DNA from: Catellatospora sichuanensis
Lineage (GTDB): Bacteria > Actinomycetota > Actinomycetes > Mycobacteriales > Micromonosporaceae
NCBI RefSeq assembly: GCF_007483665.1
Contig: NZ_ML660187.1
Location: forward strand, 62,001 to 126,000
Reading direction: 5' to 3'
Length of the DNA: 64,000 nt
The notes under the pieces were generated by a model, which saw only the letters and a program-made list of their open reading frames with translations, did not search any database and was not told the origin of the DNA. How positions within the stretch are numbered: position 1 is the stretch's first letter; every line of letters starts with the position of its first letter. The translations under genes and the position numbers were made by a program. Positions 1-8,250 of this stretch are shown in pieces.

Positions 1-1458
1 CTCGACCCGGGGGTTGCCGCCGCGCTCGCAGACGACGATCTTTCCGGTGAACTGGCCCTTCTTCGCGGGCCTGGCGCAGGTCGTGCCGCCCTTGTAGGCG
101 GGGACGTCACCGGCCCGCACCAGCGGGGCCGGCCCGGCGCCCGCGGTCAGCGAGGCCCCGCTCAGCTGCCTGGTCGCGGTGCCGGCCTGCAGGGTCAGGC
201 CCGCGCTGAACTCGCGGCGCTGGGTGGAGGCGGCCACCGTGGTCACCCACGGGGACAGGTGGTTGACCGTGCCGGCATCGGGACCCGAGTTGCCCGCCGA
301 GGCGGCCACAAAGACCCCCGCCGCGTACGCGTCCAGGAAGGCCATCTCGACCGGGTCGCTGAACGGGTCGGTGCCGCCGGAGATGGAGAAGTTGACGACG
401 TCGACGCCGTCGCGCACCGCCTGCGCCACCGCGGCCGCCGAGTCCGACGACATGCAGCCGTTGGCCCCGCAGACCTTGTAGACGCTGAGCCAGGAGCCCG
501 GCGCGACCCCGTGCACCGGCCCGCGTTCGACGCCGAACACCTTCGCCGAGGCCAGCACGCCGCCCGCGGCCGTCGAGGCGGTATGCGTGCCGTGCCCGTC
601 GCCGTCGCGGGCCGACTTGTACGTCTCGTCCGGGAACACCTCCAGATAGCCCTTCAGGAACGCAGCACCCCCGATCAGCTTGTTGTTGCAGCGGAACACG
701 TCCTTGCCGGGCGTCAGCGGGTTGTCGCCGAAGTCGCAGCGGCGCGCCGTGCCGTCCGTCTTGGCCGGTGGCGCGGCCAGCACACCCTGGTCGGCGAAGG
801 ACGGGTGTTCCGGCCACGCGCCGGTGTCCAGCACACCGACCACGATGCCCTTGCCGGCCTGGCTGGTGGGGGCGCCGTTCGCGCCCGCGCCGCTCTGCAG
901 CACGTCTGCGCCGATGAAGGAGCTGGAGGAATCGGTCAGCGGCTCGCGCAGCTCGTCGCGCTGCACGGCCACCACGCCCTCGACCGCGAGCAGCTTCTTG
1001 ACCTCGTTGGCGGGCAGCGTCAAAGCCACGCCGCCGTAAACGGTGCGCAGCCGCTGGCCTACCCGTGCCGACGGCAGCTGGGTGGCGAGCGCCGAGGTGA
1101 ACTGCTGCTCACGCTGCTCGAGGTACTGCTCGTAGGCCCGTTCCGCGTCGCCGCCGCGCAGCCGCGTGCCGGTGGCCGCCGGGCTCGTCGCGGCCAGGCC
1201 CGGCACCCCGCCGGCGTAGCTGGCGACCGCGTCGTGGTCGAGCTTGACCAGCACCGGGATGCGCTCGCCGTCGGTGCGGTCGAGCAGGCTGCGGTCGGTC
1301 TTCGCGAGCCTGCTGGTGGGCGCGCGCCCGGCCGTGACCCGCGAGGCCGGTTGGAGTTTCTGCGGGCCGTCCGGCGCGGCCGCACCGCCGCCCGCCGGTA
1401 GCACCGCCACGCCCGCCACCAGGGCGAACCCGCAGCTAATCCGGACAAAAGTCGCCAT
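1..1458 (-). CDS. Secreted subtilisin-like serine peptidase (S8) with PA insert, N-terminal 486 residues
   Basis: The frame opens at the ATG at 1458 and runs without a stop to the window edge, so the C-terminus is missing. The first 25 residues or so form a signal peptide. An inhibitor-I9-like propeptide follows at about 45-150. The catalytic domain starts near 200: Asp211 lies in GVLDTGAWPEHPSF and His289 in GDGHGTHTA, while the substrate-pocket region shows AASAGNSGPD. After that the sequence turns into a PA-type (protease-associated) insertion, GKIVVCERGG, which in this family precedes the catalytic Ser; that Ser would lie outside the window. Known for the family: an exported broad-specificity endopeptidase made as a zymogen. 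It stands alone on its strand, with ggt downstream of its start. The substrate is unknown. Confidence 0.88.
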   Translation of the reverse strand, partial: MATFVRISCGFALVAGVAVLPAGGGAAAPDGPQKLQPASRVTAGRAPTSRLAKTDRSLLDRTDGERIPVLVKLDHDAVASYAGGVPGLAATSPAATGTRLRGGDAERAYEQYLEQREQQFTSALATQLPSARVGQRLRTVYGGVALTLPANEVKKLLAVEGVVAVQRDELREPLTDSSSSFIGADVLQSGAGANGAPTSQAGKGIVVGVLDTGAWPEHPSFADQGVLAAPPAKTDGTARRCDFGDNPLTPGKDVFRCNNKLIGGAAFLKGYLEVFPDETYKSARDGDGHGTHTASTAAGGVLASAKVFGVERGPVHGVAPGSWLSVYKVCGANGCMSSDSAAAVAQAVRDGVDVVNFSISGGTDPFSDPVEMAFLDAYAAGVFVAASAGNSGPDAGTVNHLSPWVTTVAASTQRREFSAGLTLQAGTATRQLSGASLTAGAGPAPLVRAGDVPAYKGGTTCARPAKKGQFTGKIVVCERGGNPRVE

Positions 1459-1623
1459 CTTCACAGTGGCGTCAACGACCACGCACCAACCCTGGACTTG
1501 GCGCACCCCCGCCGGACCTGCTCCCGCTACCCCATCGGCGGGTGGTTGGAGATCGCTGCTCCGTGCCGGAACCTGCGGTAGAACCGCAGATCATGGCACG
1601 AAACAGTGATCATGCCCCGGCGG

Positions 1624-3207
1624 TCAGTAGGCGGCGGCCTGGCCGTCGGCGCGGGGTTCGGAGCCGGCGACGTAACCGCCGGGGATGCGCCAGATCGCCT
1701 GGCCCATGCCGAACGTGGACCGGTCCGTGGCCACGGTGACCTCGTGGCCCCGCGCCCTCAACTGCTCGACCACCGCCGGGTCGAACTCCGGCTCCACCTC
1801 GACCTGGCGCGCGGTGTGCCAGTACCAGCGCGGCCGGGTCAGCGCCTCCTGCGGGCCCAGCCCGTCGTCCACGGTCGCCAGCACCAGTTGCAGGTGGCCC
1901 TGCGGCTGCATGTGCCCGCCCATCACACCGAACGGCCCCAGCGGCGCGCCGTCGCGGAACAGGAAGCCGGGAATGATCGTGTGGAACGGGCGCTTGCCCG
2001 GCGCGGCCACGTTCGGGTGGGCCGGGTCGAGGCTGAACCCGGCCCCGCGGTTCTGCAGCCCGAAGCCGTACTCCGGCAGCACCACGAACGAGCCGAAGCC
2101 CTGGTACGTCGACTGGATCAGGCTGACCATCATGCCGTCGGCGTCGGCCGCGGCGAGGTAGACGGTGCCGCCCTTCATCGGGTCCCCGGGCGGCGGGTCA
2201 CCGGCCCGGTCCCCGATCAGCGCCCGCCGCGCCGCCAGGTAGGCGGGGTCGAGCAGGTCCGGCACCGGGTACGCGGCAGGGTCGGCGACGTACGCGTGCG
2301 CGTCGGCGAAGCCGAGCTTCATCGCCTCGATCTGCTCGTGCAGCCCGTGCCGCGGCAACCCGTCGAGCAGCGCGAGCGCCTGCAGCGCCGCCACCCCCTG
2401 CCCGTTGGGCGGGATCTCGTACACGGTGTGCCCGCGGTAGTCCGCACTCACCGGCTCGACCCAGGTGCTGGTGTGCTCGGCGAGGTCGGCGGCGATGAGC
2501 AGGCCACCGGTGTCCGCCGCGTACGCCGACAGCGCCTGCGCGATCTCCCCGCGGTAGAAGGAGTCGGCGTGGCTGCCGCCGATCAGCCGCAGCGCCCGGC
2601 CCGCGCCCGGGTTGCGGAACAGCTCGCCGACCCGCGGCGCGCGCCCGCCCGGCGCGTACACGTCCGCCCAGGCCCGGCACTCGGGGTGGCCGAGTCCGCG
2701 ATGAACCTTCACCGACTCGGCCCAGCGCTGGGCGACCGTCGGCGACACCGTCCAACCCTGCTCGGCGTAGTGCACCGCGTCGGCGAACAGCCGCTCGAAC
2801 GGCAGCCGCCCGAACCGCGCATGCAGGTCCTGCCAGCCCGCGGGCGCGCCCGGCACGGTCACCGGCAGCCAGCCGCGGGCTGGTGGCGCGAGCGCGGCCC
2901 GTGCCTGCCCGCCGCCGAGGGCCCCGCCGGGCGGCTTCGCGGCCGCGGTGAGCGTGGCCAGGCTCAGCGCTGCGGGGGCGCGGCCCGAGGCGTTCAGCCC
3001 GTGCAGCTCCTTACCGTCCCAGACCAGCGCGAACAGGTCGCTGCCGATGTCGTTGGAGCCGGGCTGCACCTGGGTCAGCGTCACCGCCGCGGCCACCGCC
3101 GCGTCGACCGCCGAACCGCCCTCACGCAGCATGGCCAGGCCCGCCTGGGCGGCCAGCGGCTGGCTCGTGGCCACCACTCCCTGGGGCGCGTACACCGCTT
3201 GTCGCAT
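1624..3207 (-). CDS. Gamma-glutamyltransferase family protein (YwrD-like)
   Basis: An N-terminal-nucleophile hydrolase of 527 residues. The N-terminal half carries VVATSQPLAAQAGL and GGSAVDAAVAAA, typical of the family, and NDIGSDLFALVWDG. The likely autocleavage site and nucleophile is the Thr in KGGTVYLAAAD, followed by SLIQSTYQGFGS and the LQNRGAGF block seen in cytoplasmic YwrD-type members rather than in E. coli Ggt. There is no signal peptide, so it is probably cytosolic and acts on glutathione-like or gamma-glutamyl compounds; the substrate is inferred. The start is taken at the ATG at 3207, because the upstream alternative is a TTG four codons earlier. It is divergent from the metalloprotease-like gene at 3267, with about 60 bp between them. 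Confidence 0.88.
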   Translation of the reverse strand: MRQAVYAPQGVVATSQPLAAQAGLAMLREGGSAVDAAVAAAVTLTQVQPGSNDIGSDLFALVWDGKELHGLNASGRAPAALSLATLTAAAKPPGGALGGGQARAALAPPARGWLPVTVPGAPAGWQDLHARFGRLPFERLFADAVHYAEQGWTVSPTVAQRWAESVKVHRGLGHPECRAWADVYAPGGRAPRVGELFRNPGAGRALRLIGGSHADSFYRGEIAQALSAYAADTGGLLIAADLAEHTSTWVEPVSADYRGHTVYEIPPNGQGVAALQALALLDGLPRHGLHEQIEAMKLGFADAHAYVADPAAYPVPDLLDPAYLAARRALIGDRAGDPPPGDPMKGGTVYLAAADADGMMVSLIQSTYQGFGSFVVLPEYGFGLQNRGAGFSLDPAHPNVAAPGKRPFHTIIPGFLFRDGAPLGPFGVMGGHMQPQGHLQLVLATVDDGLGPQEALTRPRWYWHTARQVEVEPEFDPAVVEQLRARGHEVTVATDRSTFGMGQAIWRIPGGYVAGSEPRADGQAAAY

Positions 3208-3266
3208 CTCTAGATCCAAACACGTGGCGCGGGGCGATATGGCTACGGGAGAGTAGGTTCTTAGCT

Positions 3267-4349
3267 ATGGCTCTCGTGGACTGGGATCTCGCCTCGACCA
3301 CCGCCGCGCGGTTCGGCCCGACCGGACCGTCGGTGACCTACGAGCAGGCCACCGCGGTCGTCCGCGACCTGAGGCGGCTGGCCGACGAAGCGATAGGCCA
3401 CGTCGCGGAGTACACGAAGATGACGCCGCAGGTGCCGGACGCGCCGGTGCGCGTGGTCGACCGGCGCACCTGGGCCGACGTCAACGTGCAGGGGCTCCGT
3501 ACGGTGATCACGCCGCTGACCGACAAGCTGGAGGAGAAGGTCGGCTTCCTCGGCAACCTGGTCGGCGCGAAGGTGACCGGCGTCGAAGCCGGAGCGGTGC
3601 TGGGTTACCTGTCCGGCAAGGTGCTCGGCCAGTACGACATCTTCGCCGCGCCGCCCGCCGAGCCCGGACGGCCCGTGCAGGCCGGGCAGCTGCTGCTGGT
3701 CGCGCCGAACATCGTCGGCATGGAGCGCCGGATCAAGGCCGACCCCCGCGACTTCCGGCTCTGGGTGTGCCTGCACGAGGTCACCCACCGGACCCAGTTC
3801 ACCGCCGTGCCCTGGCTGCGCGAGCACTTCCTCAGCGAGGTGCGGGCCTTCGTCGAGGCCACCGAGCCGCCCACCGGCAACCTGCTCAGCCAGGCCTACC
3901 AGCAGTTCGGCGCGGCGATCAAGGCCGCCCGCGAGCCGGAGGGCACCCGCGGCGCATCGCTGCTGGAGGCCGTGCAGACACCGGAGCAGCGGGCCGTGCT
4001 CGACCGCCTCACCGCGGTGCTGACGCTGCTGGAGGGCCACGCCGAGGTGGTCATGGACGGCGTCGGGCCGCAGGTCATCCCGAGTGTCGCCACCATCCGG
4101 GCCGCGTTCGACCGCCGCCGCCACCCGAGCAACCCGGTCGAGCAGTATCTGCGCCGCCTGCTGGGCATCGACATCAAGATGCGGCAGTACGCCGAGGGGC
4201 GCGTCTTCGTGCAGTCCGTGCTGGACCGGGTCGGCATGGACGGCCTGAACCGCATCTGGGAGTCCAAGGAGACCCTGCCGACCCTGGACGAGATCGCCGA
4301 CCCCGACGCGTGGGTGGCCCGCGTGGTCACCGCCGACACCCGGGGATGA
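3267..4349 (+). CDS. Zincin-like metalloprotease family protein (DUF2342, F420-associated family)
   Basis: A 360-residue soluble protein. The decisive motif is HEVTH at residues 170-174 within LWVCLHEVTHRTQF, a gluzincin-type HExxH zinc site, with a second glutamate region, VRAFVEATEPP, downstream. The opening DWDLASTTAARFGPTGP and the ending RIWESKETLPTLDEI are typical of this actinobacterial family, often labelled coenzyme-F420 biosynthesis associated or putative hydrolase; proteolysis has not been proven, to my knowledge. Its stop overlaps the tilS start (ATGA), so the two genes are translationally coupled, an arrangement I recall as common in actinobacteria. Confidence 0.85.
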   Translation: MALVDWDLASTTAARFGPTGPSVTYEQATAVVRDLRRLADEAIGHVAEYTKMTPQVPDAPVRVVDRRTWADVNVQGLRTVITPLTDKLEEKVGFLGNLVGAKVTGVEAGAVLGYLSGKVLGQYDIFAAPPAEPGRPVQAGQLLLVAPNIVGMERRIKADPRDFRLWVCLHEVTHRTQFTAVPWLREHFLSEVRAFVEATEPPTGNLLSQAYQQFGAAIKAAREPEGTRGASLLEAVQTPEQRAVLDRLTAVLTLLEGHAEVVMDGVGPQVIPSVATIRAAFDRRRHPSNPVEQYLRRLLGIDIKMRQYAEGRVFVQSVLDRVGMDGLNRIWESKETLPTLDEIADPDAWVARVVTADTRG

Positions 4350-5443
4350 GGCTCGACCCCTCGGTCGCCGCGATCCGCACCGCGATCCGCCACACCCTGA
4401 CCACCCTGCCCGCGGCCACGCCGGCCGAGCCTGCCGCAACTCTTGAAGAGTCGCGGACTCAGGACGGCTCCGAGGGCGCGAGTCTTGACGAGTTGCGGCA
4501 GGGGGACGGGTCGTCGGGCGAGGTCGCGGGGGGTGGGCGGCCGCTGGTGTTGGTGGGTTGTTCGGGTGGGGCGGATTCGCTGGCGTTGGCGGCGGGGGCC
4601 GTTTTCGTCGCGCCGCGGGTGGGGTGGCGGGTCGGGCTGGTGACGGTCGATCACCAGTTGCAGGACGGGTCGGCGGGACGGGCCGAGCAGGTCGCGCGGT
4701 GGGCCCGGGAGCAGGGATTCGACCTGGTGGAGGTTGCGACGGTCGAGGTCGGTACGCGGGGCGGGCCGGAGGCGGCGGCGCGGGAGGCGCGGTACGCGGC
4801 GCTGGCCGAGGCGGCCCGGCGGCTCGGCGCGGCGACGGTCCTGCTCGGACACACCCGTGATGATCAGGCCGAGACGGTGCTGCTGGCGCTGGCGCGCGGG
4901 GCGGGGCCGCGCGGGCTGGCCGGGATGCCGGTGCACCGGGAACACGCCGGGGCGCGGTTCAGCCGGCCGCTGCTGGACGTGCCGCGCTCGGCCTGCCGGG
5001 CCGCATGCGCGGCGCAGGACCTGGTGCCGTGGGAGGACCCGCACAACACCGATCCGTCGTACGCCCGGTCGCGGGTGCGCGCCGACGCGCTCCCCGCTCT
5101 GGTCGCCGCGCTCGGCGAGGGCGTCGTGGCCAACCTGGCCCGGTCCGCGGCCCTGCTGGGCGCGGACGCCGACCTGCTCGACGAGCTGGCCGGGAACGCG
5201 CTGGAACGCTGCCGTACGCCCGCCGGGCTGTCCGCCGGCGCGCTGGGCGGGCTGCCCGCGGCGCTGCGTACCCGCGTGCTGCACGCCTGGGCCGCGGAGC
5301 TGGGCGCGCGCCGCGCGGCGCTGACCCACCGGCACGTCGCGGCCCTGGACGCGCTGGTCACGACCTGGCATGGGCAGGGCGCGACACTGCTGCCGGGCGG
5401 GATCGCGGTCAGCCGCCGGTCAGGTGAGCTGACCGGCGGCTGA
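4346..5443 (+). CDS. tilS: tRNA(Ile)-lysidine synthase
   Basis: TilS joins lysine to the wobble cytidine of tRNA-Ile(CAU), changing its decoding from AUG to AUA. The PP-loop ATPase signature SGGADS is at residues 73-78, with TVDHQLQDGS and GHTRDDQAETVLL following, as usual. The start is the ATG overlapping the previous stop; MRLDPSVAAIRTAIRHTLTTLP is the normal actinobacterial N-terminus. The odd feature is a polar linker of about 40 residues (roughly 26-66) between that N-terminus and the PP-loop, which in relatives follows almost directly. The linker is encoded by a DNA palindrome (4431-4501) that also occurs outside genes at 23082. The last codons form a second hairpin (5411-5441). Confidence 0.92.
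   Translation: MRLDPSVAAIRTAIRHTLTTLPAATPAEPAATLEESRTQDGSEGASLDELRQGDGSSGEVAGGGRPLVLVGCSGGADSLALAAGAVFVAPRVGWRVGLVTVDHQLQDGSAGRAEQVARWAREQGFDLVEVATVEVGTRGGPEAAAREARYAALAEAARRLGAATVLLGHTRDDQAETVLLALARGAGPRGLAGMPVHREHAGARFSRPLLDVPRSACRAACAAQDLVPWEDPHNTDPSYARSRVRADALPALVAALGEGVVANLARSAALLGADADLLDELAGNALERCRTPAGLSAGALGGLPAALRTRVLHAWAAELGARRAALTHRHVAALDALVTTWHGQGATLLPGGIAVSRRSGELTGG
4431..4501. repeat. Palindromic element family A, copy inside tilS
   Basis: Two 25-base arms (4431-4455 and 4477-4501) are inverted repeats matching at 22 of 25 positions, with a 21-base spacer. Each arm begins CTGCCGCAACTC and ends in TCGCG. The same arm occurs at 23125-23149, where it forms an intergenic hairpin. 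In tilS it is read in frame as Glu/Ser/Asp/Gly-rich sequence (LEESRTQDGSEGASLDEL), with no stop, which explains the extra linker of this TilS. Confidence 0.85.
5411..5441. terminator. Hairpin at the tilS 3' end, between convergent tilS and dacB
   Basis: A perfect 12-bp inverted repeat (AGCCGCCGGTCA at 5411-5422 and its complement at 5430-5441) with a 7-base loop covers the last tilS codons, ending just before the stop. A smaller hairpin follows at about 5454-5472. There is no T-run; it is placed as expected for a bidirectional terminator between convergent genes. Confidence 0.5.
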
Positions 5444-5484
5444 CGCTCGAACTGCGGCTGCGACAGCCGCGGTGGTCCGGCGGC

Positions 5485-7599
5485 TCAGCGGCAGCCGCAG
5501 ACCGCGACCGCGGCGGCGATCTTGTCGAGGGAGTTCTGGGCGGTTTCGCGGTCGCTCGGCACGTTGTCGGCCAGCACCGCGAACGCCAGCAGCCGCCCGT
5601 CGACCGTCTGCACCACACCGGACAGCGAGTTGACGCCGTTGAGGGTGCCGCTCTTGGCCCGGACCACCCCGAACCCGGCCTTGGACTTGGCGAAACGCAG
5701 CGTCATCGTGCCGGACCAACCGCCCACGGGCAGGCCGTTGAAGAAGTCGGACAGGTGCGAGTCGGTGCCGCCGGCGGCCTTGACCAGCAGACCGGTCAGC
5801 ACCTTCGGTGAGATCTTGTTCTTGGGCGACATGCCGGAGCCGTCCAGCAGGTCGCTCTGCGTCGCGTCGAGGCCGAGCTCGGTCACCACCTGCTCGATCG
5901 CGGCGGCGGCCCCGGCGAACGAGGCGGGCTGGCCCTTGGCCAGGGCGACCTGGTGCGCCAGCGCCTCGGCCAGCGTGTTGTCGCTCTCGGTCAGCATCTG
6001 CTCGACCTGACGCAGCAGCGGCGCCGAACGCACCGAACCCAGCTCCTTGCCCGGCGCCGGCGGCCCGGCCGCGGCAGCGCTGCCCTGCGGCGAAGGAGCC
6101 GCCGAGCCGGTGGTCGCCGCCGCGGGCGCCTTGCCCTTCGCGCTGCCGGTCAGCCCGAGCAGCTTCGCGAAAGCGTCGCCGGCCGCCCGCTCCGGGTCGT
6201 TGTACCGGTTGAAGGGCATGACGCGGTCCTTGATGTCGGTGCGCGCGCCGTTGATCATCACTGCGGTGATCCGGGAGACGTTGCCCTCGCCGAGGGTGTC
6301 CGTCGGCCAGTCAGGCGACGCGTTCGGCCCGGTGAACAGGCTTCCATCAGTGATCACCTTGGTGATCGGGGTGTCCCCCATCGCCTTCTTGACCTGTGCC
6401 GCCAGGTCGTCGAGCTCGGCCGCGCCTTCGTAGAACTTCTTGGCCGTCACGCCGAGCGTGGCGTCACCCGCCCCGATCAGCACGACCTCGCCCGGGTTCG
6501 GCCCGGCCACCACACGGGTGGTGATCCGATGGTCGGGACCCCTGGTGGCGAGCACCGCCGCCGCCGTCACCAGCTTCGTGTTCGACGCCGGAGTGATCAT
6601 CGCGGTGGGGGTGCGCTCGTAGAGGACCTCGCCCGTGCTGACGTCGACCACCGAGGCGCTGACGCTGCTGCCCAGCGGCGAACCGACCACCAGCGGGTCG
6701 AGCACCTGCTTGAGCAGCGCGGCGTCCGGGATCGGGGCGTCGGTCAGGGCTGCCAGCACCGGCCTGGCCACCGGCTCCGCGGGCGGGGCCGCGCTGGGCG
6801 ACTGCCAGTCGGGTGCGTCCAGCAGGTTCGACATCAGGTCGGGCTTGAGCACGGCGACCCCGCCCAGCCCCGCGCCGAGCGCGACCACCAGCGTCAACAC
6901 GGTGATGAGCACACCCTTGCGGCGCTTCTTCGGCTTGCCGCCCTTCGGGGCGGCGGGTTCAGGGGCGGCGGGTCGGCCGTACTCACCGGGCCGGGTCGCC
7001 GAAGGGCGGCCGCCGGCCGGTGTTCCCGGCCCCTGCGGCGCCTGGGCAGCACCGTAACCTCCGGCGCCCTGGCCCTGCGGGACCTGAGCCGCGCCGTAGC
7101 CAGGCGAGACCTGGCCCTGCGGCGAACCGTAGTGACCGGGCGACGCCTGGCTCTGCGGGACCTGTGGCGAACCGTACTGGCCCTGCGGCGAGCCGTACTG
7201 GCCCTGTGGGACCTGAGCCGAACCGCGGCCGGACGGGACCTGCGCGGAGCCGTAAGGCTGGGGCTGGCCGGGCTGGGGCTCACCGTGGACGGGAGCGCCC
7301 TGCGGCGTGCCGTAAGTCTGTGGATTGCCGTACGAGGCGGCCTGTGGACGGCCGTCGTGGGGCTGGCGATCCTGGGGAGAGCTGTGCACATCCTGTGGAT
7401 AAGCACCCGGTCGGGGACTTGCGGTCTGTGGATAAGCCGGTGGATACCCACTGCTTCCCTGGTCCGGAGCCTGTGGATAACCGCTGTGGACCTGCCAGAC
7501 CCACTCCTGGCCGTTCCACACCCATTCGCCCGGCGGGCCGGACGGCGAACCCGCGGCATCTCCGGGCTCGGCACCGTAGTGTGAACCTTGCCTCCCCAA
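5485..7599 (-). CDS. dacB: D-alanyl-D-alanine carboxypeptidase/endopeptidase, PBP4 class, with long disordered cytoplasmic N-terminus
   Basis: A class C penicillin-binding protein that trims peptidoglycan stem peptides or cross-links outside the membrane. The active-site motifs are all present: SxxK as Ser339-Asn-Thr-Lys342 (TPASNTKLVTAA), SxN in LTESDNTLAEAL, and KSG at 649-651 in RAKSGTLNGVNSLSG. Before the enzyme lie about 225 residues rich in Gln, Pro, Gly, Tyr and Ser, with repeated QYGSPQG units and two tryptophan motifs (EWVWNGQEWVW). Then come a basic stretch KPKKRRKG and one membrane helix (VLITVLTLVVALGAGLGGVAVL). The topology is therefore a cytoplasmic tail, one helix and an extracellular enzyme. 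It is divergent from ppa. Confidence 0.9.
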   Translation of the reverse strand: MGRQGSHYGAEPGDAAGSPSGPPGEWVWNGQEWVWQVHSGYPQAPDQGSSGYPPAYPQTASPRPGAYPQDVHSSPQDRQPHDGRPQAASYGNPQTYGTPQGAPVHGEPQPGQPQPYGSAQVPSGRGSAQVPQGQYGSPQGQYGSPQVPQSQASPGHYGSPQGQVSPGYGAAQVPQGQGAGGYGAAQAPQGPGTPAGGRPSATRPGEYGRPAAPEPAAPKGGKPKKRRKGVLITVLTLVVALGAGLGGVAVLKPDLMSNLLDAPDWQSPSAAPPAEPVARPVLAALTDAPIPDAALLKQVLDPLVVGSPLGSSVSASVVDVSTGEVLYERTPTAMITPASNTKLVTAAAVLATRGPDHRITTRVVAGPNPGEVVLIGAGDATLGVTAKKFYEGAAELDDLAAQVKKAMGDTPITKVITDGSLFTGPNASPDWPTDTLGEGNVSRITAVMINGARTDIKDRVMPFNRYNDPERAAGDAFAKLLGLTGSAKGKAPAAATTGSAAPSPQGSAAAAGPPAPGKELGSVRSAPLLRQVEQMLTESDNTLAEALAHQVALAKGQPASFAGAAAAIEQVVTELGLDATQSDLLDGSGMSPKNKISPKVLTGLLVKAAGGTDSHLSDFFNGLPVGGWSGTMTLRFAKSKAGFGVVRAKSGTLNGVNSLSGVVQTVDGRLLAFAVLADNVPSDRETAQNSLDKIAAAVAVCGCR

Positions 7600-7647
7600 C
7601 GCGGCCCTCCTCCGATGCCCGAAACCAGCCAGGCGAGACTAGCTAAA

Positions 7648-7668
7648 ATTCGCCAACGTCGGCGAACT
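7648..7668. promoter_or_regulatory. Near-perfect 18-bp operator-like palindrome between dacB and ppa
   Basis: The 91-bp gap between divergent dacB and ppa contains TTCGCC-AACGTC-GGCGAA, an 18-base palindrome broken only by one symmetric pair (two bases). A TAAAAT hexamer (7644-7649), a candidate -10 box for ppa, abuts it, so a protein bound here could block ppa transcription. No clear -35 is seen. This is a DNA-level observation only; the regulator is unknown. Confidence 0.4.
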
Positions 7669-7690
7669 AACAGGCCAATGGGAGTGTGAA

Positions 7691-8182
7691 ATGGATTTCG
7701 ACGTCACGGTTGAGATCCCTAAGGGGCAGCGCAACAAGTACGAGGTCGACCACGAGACCGGGCGGATCCGGCTGGATCGCACCCTTTTCACCTCCACCCA
7801 GTACCCCGCCGACTACGGGTTCATCGAGAACACCCTCGGCGAGGACGGCGACCCGCTCGACGCGCTGGTGCTGGTACAGGAGCCGACTTTCCCCGGCTGT
7901 CTGATCAAGTGCCGCGCCATCGGCATGTTCCGCATGCGTGACGAGAAGGGCGGCGACGACAAGGTCCTCTGTGTGCCGGCCTACGACCCGCGCCTGGAGC
8001 ACCTGCGTGACATCCATCACGTCGCCGAGTTCGACCGTCTCGAGATCCAGCACTTCTTCGAGGTCTACAAGGATCTGGAGCCCGGCAAGAGCGTCGAGGG
8101 CGCGACCTGGGTCGGCCGCACCGAGGCCGAGGCGGAGATCGTGCGCTCCTTCGCGCGCGCCAAGGAGAACGGCGGCCACTGA
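7691..8182 (+). CDS. ppa: Inorganic pyrophosphatase (family I, soluble)
   Basis: It hydrolyses pyrophosphate to two phosphates and so pulls biosynthetic reactions forward in the cytosol. At 163 residues it has the usual bacterial length. The family signature is DGDPLD (Asp52, Asp54, Asp57 bind metal), preceded by [12 protein letters not shown] and by the N-terminal [14 protein letters not shown]. The start is the ATG at 7691, with a GGGAGTG Shine-Dalgarno just upstream. It is followed at once by a strong hairpin terminator (8198-8233), so it is a single-gene unit. Confidence 0.96.
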   Translation: MDFDVTVEIPKGQRNKYEVDHETGRIRLDRTLFTSTQYPADYGFIENTLGEDGDPLDALVLVQEPTFPGCLIKCRAIGMFRMRDEKGGDDKVLCVPAYDPRLEHLRDIHHVAEFDRLEIQHFFEVYKDLEPGKSVEGATWVGRTEAEAEIVRSFARAKENGGH

Positions 8183-8197
8183 GGCCGGACATGTCGA

Positions 8198-8233
8198 AAG
8201 GGCGCGACCGGAGAATTCTCCGGTCGCGCCCTT
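8198..8233. terminator. 36-bp perfect palindrome, bidirectional terminator between ppa and eccC
   Basis: The stem AAGGGCGCGACCGGAGAA is followed immediately by its exact complement, centred on GAATTC, with TTC following. It lies between the convergent ends of ppa (8182) and eccC (8251), as expected for a shared terminator. Confidence 0.75.
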
Positions 8234-8250
8234 CGTCGTGGGGAGGCGGC

